Shown: positions 1 through 10,315 of the stretch, one piece after another
Layout of the letters: each line of letters opens with the position of its first letter
Position numbering within the stretch: position 1 is the stretch's first letter
From: an uncultured Flavobacteriaceae bacterium
GTDB lineage: Bacteria > Bacteroidota > Bacteroidia > Flavobacteriales > Flavobacteriaceae
Assembly: GCA_947502975.1 (NCBI GenBank)
Contig: CANNBV010000003.1
Coordinates: 372,001-436,000 of the forward strand
Direction of reading: 5' to 3'
DNA: 64,000 nt
Notes under the pieces: model-generated
What the model was told of the DNA's origin: nothing
Databases searched by the model: none
Seen by the model: the letters and a program-made list of their open reading frames with translations, nothing else
Program-made: the position numbers and the translations under genes

Positions 1-1647
1 AGGAAGTTTGCCTTTTGACGGTAAAGCTCCAAAAATAATCTGAGCCGATTTTTCCTGAGCAATCTTACTATTTTGATAACTTACTACTATACTTTCAATA
101 TTTTCTATGGTTTTTAAGTCATCTAAAGCATATGGCTTTACAAATGCATCTAAGACAACATCATGAGTTCTAGCAATTTCATAAAGCCAAACAAGTTCTT
201 CGTTCTCAAACTTATAAGATTTCCATGGATTTGCATCAGAACGGTGAAGCCCAACTACTACAGTATTATAGGATTTCAATTTGTTCATTAATTCATCGAG
301 TTTATCAGCTTCAATCTTATGAACTTTTGTGTATTTTTTCAATTCATTATAAAAATGACTTCCATCATCCTCACCCAAGGCCACGTAAGCTATTTTTTTA
401 GTTTCCAAACGCGTAAAAGGCACTAAATCATTTTTATTTTTAACAACGGTAATGGCATTTTCTAATAGCTCTTCATATAAAATATCATCTTTCTGCCTAT
501 TTAAATGCTTGTGCAAATCGTATAGGCCAACTGGTTCGTAGTTATGTAAACCTACCTTATATTTAGCCATTAAAATCTTTTTTACAGAATGCGCTAAACG
601 ATCTTCCGTAATTTCACCTTTATTATATGCCTCAATAATTTTTCCAACACCAATTTCTACATCTTCAGACATTAACATAACATCATTACCAGCTTTAAAG
701 GCTGCTAAGTCTATATCGCCAGTATCACTAAAGTTTGCAGCCCCTTTCATGGTTAAAGCATCTGTAAAGATCAAACCTTTAAACCCTAAGGAATCTTTTA
801 AAATATCAGTAACTATATGTTTTGACAAAGAAGAAGGATATCCCTCTCTAGATTCTAAGCTAGGTACATTTAAATGCGCAACCATAACGCTTGACAAACC
901 TTTTTGGATAAGTTTTTTATAAGGGTATAACTCTACTGAATCAATACGTTTAGCACTAAAATTAATTGTTGGCAACGTGTGATGTGAATCTGCTTCTGTA
1001 TCGCCATGACCAGGAAAATGTTTCGCATTTGCTAAAACACCAGCACTTTGCATGCCTTTCATAAAGGCTAAGGCTTTTTCAGTAACATTGTCTCTGTCTT
1101 CCCCAAAAGAACGATTACCAATAATTGGGTTTTTTGGATTTGTATTAATATCAACAACAGGAGCAAAATTAAAATGAACCCCTAAACGCTTGCAGTGTTC
1201 ACCTATTTGTCTTCCTGTTTGTTCCACAAGTGTATTGTTCTTAATTGCACCTAAAGCCATGTTATATGGAAAAGCGTATGTAGAATCTAAACGCATACTT
1301 AAGCCCCATTCAGCATCCATACCAATAAGCATGGGTAATTTTGATATAGCCTGTAATTCGTTATTTAAAATTGCTTGACGCTTTGGCCCACCATTTGAAT
1401 AAATAATACCTCCAATATGGTGATTTTGAATTAAGTCAATCACCTTATTTTTAGCAATTGCATTTTGATTAGACATTACCTGAACCATATACAACTGCCC
1501 CACTTTTTCTTTAAGTGACATTATTTTATAGATACTATCAACCCATTTTTCCTGAGCTTTAGCATCTTTAGTTAGCAATGGATTTAAAATATTTTGCCCA
1601 CTTAAGAGAGAACATGAAAATAATAGGATATAAAAGATATGGCGCAT
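1..1647 (-). CDS. Glycoside hydrolase family 3 (beta-N-acetylhexosaminidase/NagZ-like), secreted; C-terminus truncated by window edge
   Basis: Minus-strand frame open from 1647 (MRHIFYILLFSCSLLSGQN...) to the left edge, so absent from the ORF track; motifs LKEKVGQLYMVQ, GMDAEWGLSMRL, KHFPGHGDTEADSHHTLP, GFKGLIFTDALTMKGA are GH3-type. Confidence 0.9.
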   Translation of the reverse strand, partial: MRHIFYILLFSCSLLSGQNILNPLLTKDAKAQEKWVDSIYKIMSLKEKVGQLYMVQVMSNQNAIAKNKVIDLIQNHHIGGIIYSNGGPKRQAILNNELQAISKLPMLIGMDAEWGLSMRLDSTYAFPYNMALGAIKNNTLVEQTGRQIGEHCKRLGVHFNFAPVVDINTNPKNPIIGNRSFGEDRDNVTEKALAFMKGMQSAGVLANAKHFPGHGDTEADSHHTLPTINFSAKRIDSVELYPYKKLIQKGLSSVMVAHLNVPSLESREGYPSSLSKHIVTDILKDSLGFKGLIFTDALTMKGAANFSDTGDIDLAAFKAGNDVMLMSEDVEIGVGKIIEAYNKGEITEDRLAHSVKKILMAKYKVGLHNYEPVGLYDLHKHLNRQKDDILYEELLENAITVVKNKNDLVPFTRLETKKIAYVALGEDDGSHFYNELKKYTKVHKIEADKLDELMNKLKSYNTVVVGLHRSDANPWKSYKFENEELVWLYEIARTHDVVLDAFVKPYALDDLKTIENIESIVVSYQNSKIAQEKSAQIIFGALPSKGKLP

Positions 1648-1765
1648 AGGGGATTAATTAAGCAAAATGAATTAGTTAAATAATAACTAATAATCATGCC
1701 AAAATAACACTTTTAAAAAAAAGAGGAAAATACTTTAAGATAGTTTTATGTAGGCAATGATTTAT

Positions 1766-3163
1766 CTAAAACTTCAAGTTGATTTTGAACACGTTTGCAT
1801 TATCATCTAAATCAACTTCTTGGAGTTGTAATTCTAAAGCTTTTGAAGTGTGATTAAATTCAATATTACTTCCACTGCCTAAATGTGTGATATTTAAAAT
1901 ATCTCCATCTTTTAACTTAAAGGAATTATTGAGTGCTTTTATTTTTAAAATATCATTTGCTTTCCCTAAACATGTAGCATAAAGTGTATTCCCGTTTACT
2001 GTGAATCTAATATCATTTTCATCATACTGAATAGCTGCAAAATGATTATTATGATGAAAATTATTGCCTATTGAGATTTCATTGGGCCCCTCTCCATATA
2101 TAAACCATGGTGATGTATCATATATAGCTTCCCCGTTTTTTTGTAACCAATTCCCTAAATTTGTGAGATTTTTTATTACTACATCTGGAAACGAACCATC
2201 TGCCTTAGGAGGAATATTTAAAAGAAATATTCCATTTTTACTAACAACATCTACTAACATATCTATTAATTCATTTGTAGATCGTAACGGTGTCCCTTCT
2301 CTATAAAACCATCCATGAGTTTCCCAATCTGGCGGTACTGACATATCCATATCGGTAATCCAAGTATCATATGCAGTTTCATTTAAAATGCCATTCTCTA
2401 AGTCACGCATACCAATTCCAGGAGGTATATCATTAGATTTATACATAAACTCTACTTGCTTATCGTTTGTAATTGCGTTATTATAAAAATGAGTAATAAA
2501 ATCACGTTGGTATTTTTCAGGGAACACCTTGAAATCATCATCAAATTCTCCAATATATTTTGTACGATTTAATACTTTTTTATGATTTGCACCTTTAGTT
2601 CCTCCAAAACTTGCATCAACCCAAAAAATATCAGGATTATACTTATCCACACCTTCCTTAGCATAATTAATCCAATCGTCATTTTTTATGGAATGATAGG
2701 ATACCAAAGTTTTGAGTCCTTTTTTCTCTAAGGCTTGGAATACTTGACCAACGATATCAATTTTTGGCCCCATTTTAGCAGAATTATAATTAGAATATTG
2801 ACTATCCCAATGTTTAAAATCACTTCCATGCCAACCAATAACCCCTCCAAATTTAGCACCTGCCATTTTAAAAACATCAGCCCAATTATCAGCATTAAAG
2901 CTCTCCCCTTTAAAAAGCGCTATACGTTCATCATCTGAATAATCTTTGTACTCAGGAATGTATTGAAGTGTTTGGATACCCCAATGACAATAAATGCCAA
3001 ATTTTGCATTGATTAACCATTCTGGAGTTTGATGTTTTCGTAGTGATGTCCAATCAGATTCAAAGTACTCTTTTTGTTCTTGAGATTCTTCTTGATTTAT
3101 TGGTGCTTTACATGAAACATTAAAAATAATTATTATAACTAATGATACTGATAGTCTTCTCAT
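1766..3163 (-). CDS. GH29 alpha-L-fucosidase family lipoprotein
   Basis: WLINAKFGIYCHWGIQTL, GVIGWHGSDFKHWDSQYSNYNSAKMGPKIDIVGQ, DIFWVDASFGG; lipobox NVSCKAP. Confidence 0.85.
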   Translation of the reverse strand: MRRLSVSLVIIIIFNVSCKAPINQEESQEQKEYFESDWTSLRKHQTPEWLINAKFGIYCHWGIQTLQYIPEYKDYSDDERIALFKGESFNADNWADVFKMAGAKFGGVIGWHGSDFKHWDSQYSNYNSAKMGPKIDIVGQVFQALEKKGLKTLVSYHSIKNDDWINYAKEGVDKYNPDIFWVDASFGGTKGANHKKVLNRTKYIGEFDDDFKVFPEKYQRDFITHFYNNAITNDKQVEFMYKSNDIPPGIGMRDLENGILNETAYDTWITDMDMSVPPDWETHGWFYREGTPLRSTNELIDMLVDVVSKNGIFLLNIPPKADGSFPDVVIKNLTNLGNWLQKNGEAIYDTSPWFIYGEGPNEISIGNNFHHNNHFAAIQYDENDIRFTVNGNTLYATCLGKANDILKIKALNNSFKLKDGDILNITHLGSGSNIEFNHTSKALELQLQEVDLDDNANVFKINLKF

Positions 3164-3175
3164 TCTTTTTTGGTT

Positions 3176-4060
3176 TTAGTCTACTAACTTCCATGAGCGC
3201 ACCCAATCATATTTAGTTGTTCTATCTTCAAAAGAACCAGTCATTCCTCCATCAGCAGGCACGGGGTTCCAATTATAAGTTTCGACAACTAATCTTAGAT
3301 ACATAGGCAAGTCAAAATCTGCTGCTGGAGTTACTTTAGTATGAAATTTTCCATCCAAAAAGAAAAGTACTTCATCTTTGCTTTTCCACCAAACACCAAA
3401 CACATGATAATCATCATACACTTTCCCACCTAATTCTGTCTTTGCCCCGGCAATACCTTTAACCACATCACAACCATCAGGGATATTCCTACTATGCGTA
3501 TTAGAATTCATAGTATGATCAAATTTTTGAACAAACTCTTCTGTTCCTGTAATTTGGCCTATACTTTCTTGAATGTCTAATTCAGTGGTTCTTTTATCGC
3601 AGCCAGAAGCATCATCACGATCATTTATTAACCAAAATGTAGAAGACATAAATGTTTTATTGGCTTTCATACGGCATTCATAATAACCATAGGTCATACT
3701 TTTCCTTGAACCAGCATAACCACCTCCATGAGTAAATGTCTTTCCTTGTTTAATGATAGGGTTAGGCATTTTAGTTGTTGTAATTTGAAGATTACCATCA
3801 GCCACAGTAACATTATTTGCTAAAAATAGTCCTGGCGCTCTACCAATCCATCCTTGTCCAGAAATTTGCCATTTTTTAGTATCAACTTTATCACCTTCAA
3901 ACTCATCCGACATTTTTTTGATAGGTTTCCATTTACTATTAGTTGGCCTAGGATCTTCACCTTCCAAGAAAAAAGGTCCAGATATACTGCTTTCCTGCGC
4001 ACAAGACAAAGTCATGGATAATAAGAAAAGTACTAAGAATATTGATTTGAAAAGTTTCAT
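3176..4060 (-). CDS. GH16 endo-hydrolase lipoprotein (agarase/porphyranase-like)
   Basis: Catalytic motif ELDIQE, SGQGWIGRAPGLFLANNVTVADGNL, YGYYECRMKA; lipobox LSCAQ. Confidence 0.85.
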   Translation of the reverse strand: MKLFKSIFLVLFLLSMTLSCAQESSISGPFFLEGEDPRPTNSKWKPIKKMSDEFEGDKVDTKKWQISGQGWIGRAPGLFLANNVTVADGNLQITTTKMPNPIIKQGKTFTHGGGYAGSRKSMTYGYYECRMKANKTFMSSTFWLINDRDDASGCDKRTTELDIQESIGQITGTEEFVQKFDHTMNSNTHSRNIPDGCDVVKGIAGAKTELGGKVYDDYHVFGVWWKSKDEVLFFLDGKFHTKVTPAADFDLPMYLRLVVETYNWNPVPADGGMTGSFEDRTTKYDWVRSWKLVD

Positions 4061-4180
4061 AAGAATGTAGTTTAGTTTAGATAGTTTAAATCAGAAATAC
4101 ACTTACCAAACTTAATAAGATCAATATAATTCAATGACAATAAATGAACTTAAGTAGGTAATAAATATACTATTTAATAA

Positions 4181-4214
4181 AAAAGCCCTTAACTAAAATT
4201 AGTTAAGGGCTTTT
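4181..4214 (-). terminator. Rho-independent terminator downstream of the SSS symporter
   Basis: AAAAGCCCTTAACTA-AAAT-TAGTTAAGGGCTTTT perfect stem with flanking A/T tracts. Confidence 0.85.
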
Positions 4215-4234
4215 AAATATATTAGATTTAAAAT

Positions 4235-5902
4235 TTACCAGAACTTTGTGTAAAGGAATGCTAAAATTATCATTACAACAAAAGAGCCAATGTTAAATAA
4301 TGGTGTTGTTTTGAAAAGATCTTTTGAGAAATGAATTCCCTTTTCGTCATTTTCTCCCTTATTCTCTAAATAACTCACGATCATAATTACTACTATAGAC
4401 AGAAGAGTAGCAATTCCCATTTGATGCATCCATGGGGCTAACCATTCAAATGCATCTAACTTTTGAGGTAAAACCTTTAGCGTAAGAGCAATCGGAATTG
4501 ATAATATCGCTCCCCAAATAGCACCAGAATTTGTAGTTTTCTTCCAGAATAAGCCTAACAAGAACACAGCTAGAATACCAGGACTTACTAAGCCTGTATA
4601 CTCTTGAATATCTTGGAATACTTGATCTGAACCATCAAGTAATGGCGCAATTAAAACTGCAATAACTAAGGCAACAGCTCCCGTAATTCTACCAACATTA
4701 ACTGTCTTTTTATCGTTAGCATCTTTATCAAAATATTGTTTGTAAATATCCATTGTGAATATAGTAGATGTTGAGTTCAACATTGAGGCCAAGGACGACA
4801 CCACCGCAGCTGCTAATGCCGCAAATGCCACACCTTTAAGTCCTGTTGGTAAAAATTGTAGTAACCAAGGATAGGCTTTATCTGCCTTATCTGCTGATGG
4901 CAAATTCATTTGTCCCATTTCACCTAATCGTGCCATAATTTCTGGATCGTTAACCATAACATAAGCTGCAATCCCAGGAATCACCACAATTAAAGGAATT
5001 ACTAATTTTAATGCAGCAGCTAAAAGAATGCCTTTTTGAGACTCTTTCAACGATTTTGCAGCTAAGGTTCGTTGGATAATGTATTGATTGAACCCCCAAT
5101 AATAAATATTAGCAACCCATAGGCCTCCGATCAATACCCAAATCCCAGGTAAATCTAAATAATTTTTGTTCTTTGAACCATCACTATTAAATTCATCTAA
5201 AACCATATGGAATTTTTCAGGAGCCGCATCCAATACTTTGTTAAATCCAGCTATGATCCCTTCCCCATCTGAAACGGTATTTAAAGCTAAATAGGTAGTA
5301 ACTATACCTCCTAAAACCAAAAACACTACTTGAATAACATCTGTCCATGCTACAGCCGATAGACCTCCGTATAAAGAATACGCTGCTGCAAACAATGCCA
5401 AACCAATCATAGCATACATTATATCTACTCCCAATATAGTCTGAATTGCTAAACCACCTAAATACAATACTGTTGTTAAATTTATGAAAACATACAAAGC
5501 TAACCAGAAGCAAGCCAAAATTGTTTTCAATGTGGTTGAAAAACGTTTTTCAACAAACTCAGGAATAGTGTAAAGCCCTTTTTCTATAAAAATTGGTAAA
5601 AAATACTTACCAACTATAATTAAAGTTAGCGCAGCCATCCATTCATAAGAAGCAATTGCCAAACCTAGTGCAAAACCAGATCCAGACATTCCAATAAATT
5701 GTTCTGCTGAAATATTCGCAGCAATTAATGATGCGCCAATGGCCCACCATGGTAAAGATTTACTTGCTAAAAAATAGTCTTCTGCATTTTTTTGATGCCC
5801 CTTTTTATCACGGGACACCCATAATCCTACACCTAGAATTAAAACGGCGTATGCAACAAATACTACGTAATCCCAAGTATCAAACCCTGATGTCATAATC
5901 AA
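4235..5902 (-). CDS. Sodium:solute symporter (SSS family), probably sugar/galactose
   Basis: Multi-TM SSS sequence (DYFLASKSLPWWAIGASLIAANISAEQFIGMSGSGFA, YSLYGGLSAVAWTDVIQ); next to gal genes. Confidence 0.9.
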   Translation of the reverse strand: MIMTSGFDTWDYVVFVAYAVLILGVGLWVSRDKKGHQKNAEDYFLASKSLPWWAIGASLIAANISAEQFIGMSGSGFALGLAIASYEWMAALTLIIVGKYFLPIFIEKGLYTIPEFVEKRFSTTLKTILACFWLALYVFINLTTVLYLGGLAIQTILGVDIMYAMIGLALFAAAYSLYGGLSAVAWTDVIQVVFLVLGGIVTTYLALNTVSDGEGIIAGFNKVLDAAPEKFHMVLDEFNSDGSKNKNYLDLPGIWVLIGGLWVANIYYWGFNQYIIQRTLAAKSLKESQKGILLAAALKLVIPLIVVIPGIAAYVMVNDPEIMARLGEMGQMNLPSADKADKAYPWLLQFLPTGLKGVAFAALAAAVVSSLASMLNSTSTIFTMDIYKQYFDKDANDKKTVNVGRITGAVALVIAVLIAPLLDGSDQVFQDIQEYTGLVSPGILAVFLLGLFWKKTTNSGAIWGAILSIPIALTLKVLPQKLDAFEWLAPWMHQMGIATLLSIVVIMIVSYLENKGENDEKGIHFSKDLFKTTPLFNIGSFVVMIILAFLYTKFW

Positions 5903-6001
5903 ATTAGTTTAGTTAGTTAAAGTTCCAAATATATGTATTTAAATTTAAAATATAAGGCACTCAGCTTTCATATATACAGAACAAATCGTTCAAAAACCCA
6001 A

Positions 6002-6019
6002 CTAGTAGGGTCTAGTAGG
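6002..6019. promoter_or_regulatory. Candidate operator: CTAGTAGG direct repeat with 10-bp period
   Basis: CTAGTAGG-GT-CTAGTAGG in the divergent intergenic region between the symporter and the GntR regulator. Confidence 0.45.
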
Positions 6020-6037
6020 TTTTTATGTAAATTTTTA

Positions 6038-6045
6038 TATCTTTG
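6038..6045 (+). promoter_or_regulatory. Bacteroidetes -7 promoter element for the GntR-type regulator
   Basis: TATCTTTG matches TAnnTTTG, 10 nt upstream of the likely ATG at 6055. Confidence 0.5.
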
Positions 6046-6054
6046 AAAACTCTT

Positions 6055-7047
6055 ATGATTGACGTAAAAGACAAAATAGGCATTCCTAAATATCAACAAA
6101 TTGTATTTTCTGTTGAAAAAGCAATTATCCGTGGTCAATTAAAAAAAGGAGATCAAATTCCATCTATTAATACTATAAGAGAACAACATAGTCTCTCAAG
6201 AGATACTGTTTTAATGGCTTTTAATGAGCTAAAAAGTAGAGGAATTATTCAATCGGTAGTAGGAAAAGGCTATTATGTTACCAGTGAAAATATCAGTGTA
6301 AAACAAAAAGTACTATTATTATTTGATGAACTCAATTCATTCAAGGAAGATTTATACAACAGCTTAATAAACAATCTAAATATAGATGTTGAAGTAGACA
6401 TTTACTTTCATCATTTTAACCATAACGTTTTCAGCAAGATAATAGAAGATAATATTGGAGACTATAACACTTATATTATAATGCCTGCGAATTTGAAAGG
6501 CACCAACAAACTACTTAAAAAATTACCAGAAGGTAGCGTCTATATTTTGGATCAAATGCCAAAAGAACTCAATAAGTATCCTGGAATTTATCAGAATTTT
6601 GAGAATGATATTTATACTAATCTAGATAAGGCTTTTGATTATATCAAAAAATATCAAAAACTGGTTTTAGTGTTTTCTAAAGATAGACAACCTAAAGGTA
6701 TGAAAGATGGATTTGTTTTATTTTGTAAGGACAAAAATCTTCCATATGGTATTTTAGATTCTATGAAGCATGAAATGCCAAAAAAGGGAGAATTGTATAT
6801 TGTTCCTGATGATAAAAATCTGCTTCGTATTATAAAAAAGATGAAGTCATCTGAACTTTCTTTGGTAAAAGATATTGGGATTATTTCTTATAATGATACA
6901 TTGCTCAAAGAAATTGTAGAAGGAGGTATTACTACTATCTCAACTGACTTTACTACGATGGGGGAACGTTTAGCAGAAATGATTCAAAACAACGAACACA
7001 AACACATAGAAAACCCTAATCACCTCATTTTAAGACATTCACTTTAA
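6055..7047 (+). CDS. GntR-family transcriptional regulator with periplasmic-binding-protein-like domain
   Basis: YQQIVFSVEKAIIRGQLKKGDQIPSINTIREQHSLSRDTVLMAFNELKSRGIIQSVVGKGYYV; ATG at 6055 preferred over track TTG at 6043. Confidence 0.9.
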   Translation: MIDVKDKIGIPKYQQIVFSVEKAIIRGQLKKGDQIPSINTIREQHSLSRDTVLMAFNELKSRGIIQSVVGKGYYVTSENISVKQKVLLLFDELNSFKEDLYNSLINNLNIDVEVDIYFHHFNHNVFSKIIEDNIGDYNTYIIMPANLKGTNKLLKKLPEGSVYILDQMPKELNKYPGIYQNFENDIYTNLDKAFDYIKKYQKLVLVFSKDRQPKGMKDGFVLFCKDKNLPYGILDSMKHEMPKKGELYIVPDDKNLLRIIKKMKSSELSLVKDIGIISYNDTLLKEIVEGGITTISTDFTTMGERLAEMIQNNEHKHIENPNHLILRHSL

Positions 7048-7057
7048 ACATTTACAA

Positions 7058-7948
7058 TTGTATACCATTCAACACATTAAAGCGCAAAATATTATAGAAG
7101 TAACAAATGCTAAAGCTTCTGTTTACGGAAAGATTTACTTAGACCAAGGTGCAAGTCTTCAAGAGTTAACACTTAATGGGCATGAAATCATCCAAGACTT
7201 AAAACCTCTAGAATATAAAGATTCTTACGCATCTTCTATTTTATTTCCCTTTGCAAATAGAATAAAAGACGGTATTTACGAATTTAAAGGACAATCATTT
7301 CAGTTTAAAAAAAATCAAACAGAAGAACAAAATGCATTACATGGCTTAGTTTATAATAAAACCTTTGAAATTTCAGAACAAAATGTTTCAGAAGACAGTG
7401 CAATAATTTCACTAGAATATACTGAAAATAATATATCTGCAGGTTTTCCATATACTTATAAAATCAAGCTAGAATATGTATTCAAAAACTCATCTTTCAA
7501 TTTAAACGTCACAGTAGAGAATACTGATAAAAAAGCGTTTCCTTTTACTATCGGGTGGCATCCTTATTTTACAAGTTCTAATTTATTCGATAGTGAGATA
7601 GTAATGGATAGCAAAGAAAAAGTGGTTTTAGGTGAACGTAATATAACCACAGGAACTGAGGCTATTTCGGGAGAGAATACAATTAAAATCAAAGATCAAT
7701 TTTTAGATGACTGTTGGATTTTAAATTCTGATAAAGTACTATTTAAAACTCCTAAATATGATTTAGAATTTAATGCGACTGGTAATAATAACTTTTTGCA
7801 AGCCTATACACCTCCGAGAAAAAACACTATAGCCATAGAGCCTACTACTGGGGTTTCAGACAGTTTCAACAACAAAATTGGATTAAACATTTTACAGCCA
7901 AGCAATGCTTATAATATTTCTTGGTCATTAAACATACATAATAACTAA
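7058..7948 (+). CDS. galM: Aldose 1-epimerase
   Basis: SSILFPFANRIKDG, NALHGLVYN, GWHPYF, NNFLQAYTPP...IAIEPTTGVSDSFNN; TTG start. Confidence 0.85.
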   Translation: MYTIQHIKAQNIIEVTNAKASVYGKIYLDQGASLQELTLNGHEIIQDLKPLEYKDSYASSILFPFANRIKDGIYEFKGQSFQFKKNQTEEQNALHGLVYNKTFEISEQNVSEDSAIISLEYTENNISAGFPYTYKIKLEYVFKNSSFNLNVTVENTDKKAFPFTIGWHPYFTSSNLFDSEIVMDSKEKVVLGERNITTGTEAISGENTIKIKDQFLDDCWILNSDKVLFKTPKYDLEFNATGNNNFLQAYTPPRKNTIAIEPTTGVSDSFNNKIGLNILQPSNAYNISWSLNIHNN

Positions 7949-7960
7949 ACTATAACTAAA

Positions 7961-9109
7961 ATGAGTAAAGCATTAATTAATGATGTAAAGAATGCATTTA
8001 TAAATACCTTTAAACAAGACCCATTGCTTGTATTTTCTCCTGGCAGAATTAATATCATAGGGGAACATACCGATTACAATGACGGATTTGTATTTCCAGC
8101 TGCTGTGGATAAAGGTATTGCCGCTGCAATTCAAAAAAGCGATTCAGGAATTTCAACAGCTATTGCATTAGATTTAGACAGTACGATTGAGTTTGAACTA
8201 AATAAATTAAGCCCTTCAAAACAAGGAAATTGGGAAAACTATGTATTTGGTGTAGTTGCCGAAATACAAAATCGAAATATTGTAGTTGGTGACTTTAACA
8301 TCATTTTTAAAGGAAATATCCCAGGTGGTGCAGGCATGTCGTCATCTGCAGCTTTAGAAAATAGTGTGGTTTATGGATTAAACGAGCTTTTTGATTTAGG
8401 CCTTTCTAAACACGATATGATTTTAATATCTCAGAAAGCGGAACACAACTATGTTGGTGTAAAATGTGGTATTATGGACCAATATGCGAGCATGTTTGGG
8501 ATTAAAAACAATGCTTTACATTTAGATTGTCGTACTGTAGAATCGAAACCTTATGAGATTAATTTTAAGGATCATCAATTAATGCTAATTAATACAAATG
8601 TAAAGCACAGTCTTTCAGATAGTGCTTATAATGACAGACGATCTGCTTGTGAAAGTATTTCTGAATTACTAGGCGTAAAAGCATTAAGAGATGCTACAGA
8701 AGCAGATTTAGAAACTATAATCAATAAGGTAACACCTTCTAACTATCTTAAGGCGCTATATGTAATTCAAGAGAATGATCGCACATTAAAAGCAGCAAAA
8801 GCTATCGAAGATGGTGATTTAGAAAAACTTGGGAAGTTAATATATCAATCTCATGCAGGCTTATCAGATCAATATAAGGTAAGTTGTGATGAATTAGATT
8901 TCCTTGTAGCACAAGCGAAGAAAAACAAACATGTTCTAGGCGCTAGAATGATGGGTGGTGGCTTTGGTGGCTGCACAATTAACTTAGTTGCAAAGAGTGA
9001 AGCTAAAGTATTCGCAGAGACAGCTTCAAAAGCATACAAGAAAAAATTTGATAAAGAATGCTCAGTCTATTTCATTCAATTATCAGACGGTACACATTTA
9101 GTTAAATAA
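7961..9109 (+). CDS. galK: Galactokinase
   Basis: SPGRINIIGEHTDYNDGFVFPAA, GAGMSSSAALE, GARMMGGGFGGCTINL. Confidence 0.97.
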   Translation: MSKALINDVKNAFINTFKQDPLLVFSPGRINIIGEHTDYNDGFVFPAAVDKGIAAAIQKSDSGISTAIALDLDSTIEFELNKLSPSKQGNWENYVFGVVAEIQNRNIVVGDFNIIFKGNIPGGAGMSSSAALENSVVYGLNELFDLGLSKHDMILISQKAEHNYVGVKCGIMDQYASMFGIKNNALHLDCRTVESKPYEINFKDHQLMLINTNVKHSLSDSAYNDRRSACESISELLGVKALRDATEADLETIINKVTPSNYLKALYVIQENDRTLKAAKAIEDGDLEKLGKLIYQSHAGLSDQYKVSCDELDFLVAQAKKNKHVLGARMMGGGFGGCTINLVAKSEAKVFAETASKAYKKKFDKECSVYFIQLSDGTHLVK

Positions 9110-9135
9110 ATACATCACACCGCAATATATTTAAA

Positions 9136-10158
9136 ATGGAAAATACCAATTTACAAGATTATTCACATAAAAGATTTAACATTCTTACAGGAGAATGGGT
9201 TTTGGTTTCGCCTCATCGTGCCAAACGTCCGTGGCAAGGTCAAAACGAAGCTGTAAATAATGAGAAACGCCCAGAATATGATGAAAAATGCTATCTATGT
9301 GCAGGAAACACTAGAATTAATGGTGAAGTAAACCCTAAATATGAGAATGTGTTTATTTTTACTAATGATTTTGCTGCATTACAAAGTGACTCTCCAACCT
9401 TTTCTGTCAATGATGGACTTCTAGTAGCTGAAAGCGAAACAGGAATTTGTAAAGTCATTTGTTTTAGTCCAGACCACTCTAAAAGTTTGGCAGACATGTC
9501 CCCTTCTGAAATCCAGAAAGTGGTTCATGCATGGCAAGAACAATACAAAGAATTAGGGGATAACTCAAAAATCAACTATGTTCAAATCTTTGAAAATAAG
9601 GGAGCTGTTATGGGATGTAGCAACCCGCATCCACACGGGCAGATATGGAGCCAATCAACATTACCTAATGAAGTTGAAAAAAAGAACACACAGCAATTTG
9701 ATTATTTTAACAAAAATAAGAGCAGTCTGTTAGGGGATTACCTGACACAAGAATTAGAAAAACAGGAACGCATCATTTTTGAAAATGATAGCTTTGTCGT
9801 ATTAATTCCGTTTTGGGCTATTTGGCCATTTGAAGCAATGATTGTCCCTAAACGTCATATGGCAAGTATTTCTGAAATGAACGATGATGAAACGCTACAA
9901 TATGCTGAAGCAATTGCTGTATTAACAAAAGCATATGACAAAATTTTCAATACATCTTTCCCCTATTCTAGTGGTATTCATCAAGCACCAACTGACGGAA
10001 AAGATAATAAACATTGGCACTGGCACATGAGTTTCTACCCACCATTATTGAGAAGTGCTTCGGTTAAAAAATTTATGGTAGGTTATGAAATGTTTGGGTC
10101 TCCACAGCGAGATATTACTGCAGAAAGTGCAGTAAAAATGATAAAAGCATTATTGTAA
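9136..10158 (+). CDS. galT: UDP-glucose--hexose-1-phosphate uridylyltransferase
   Basis: GEWVLVSPHRAKRPWQG, CSNPHPHGQIW, HWHWHMSFYPPLLRS. Confidence 0.97.
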   Translation: MENTNLQDYSHKRFNILTGEWVLVSPHRAKRPWQGQNEAVNNEKRPEYDEKCYLCAGNTRINGEVNPKYENVFIFTNDFAALQSDSPTFSVNDGLLVAESETGICKVICFSPDHSKSLADMSPSEIQKVVHAWQEQYKELGDNSKINYVQIFENKGAVMGCSNPHPHGQIWSQSTLPNEVEKKNTQQFDYFNKNKSSLLGDYLTQELEKQERIIFENDSFVVLIPFWAIWPFEAMIVPKRHMASISEMNDDETLQYAEAIAVLTKAYDKIFNTSFPYSSGIHQAPTDGKDNKHWHWHMSFYPPLLRSASVKKFMVGYEMFGSPQRDITAESAVKMIKALL

Positions 10159-10181
10159 ACTATAACTAAACTCTATTATAC

Positions 10182-10215
10182 AAAACCCGATAAGTATTTA
10201 AACTTATCGGGTTTT
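10182..10215 (+). terminator. Terminator of the gal operon
   Basis: AAAACCCGATAAGT-N6-ACTTATCGGGTTTT perfect stem. Confidence 0.9.
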
Positions 10216-10315
10216 ATATGTTAAGAGTTCATTAAAATAGCTGTTAAAGTATCTTAATATAGATATTAGTGAGACCTAAATAACTTTAATTTGAAGGCAA
10301 CTAGTCAATCTATTC

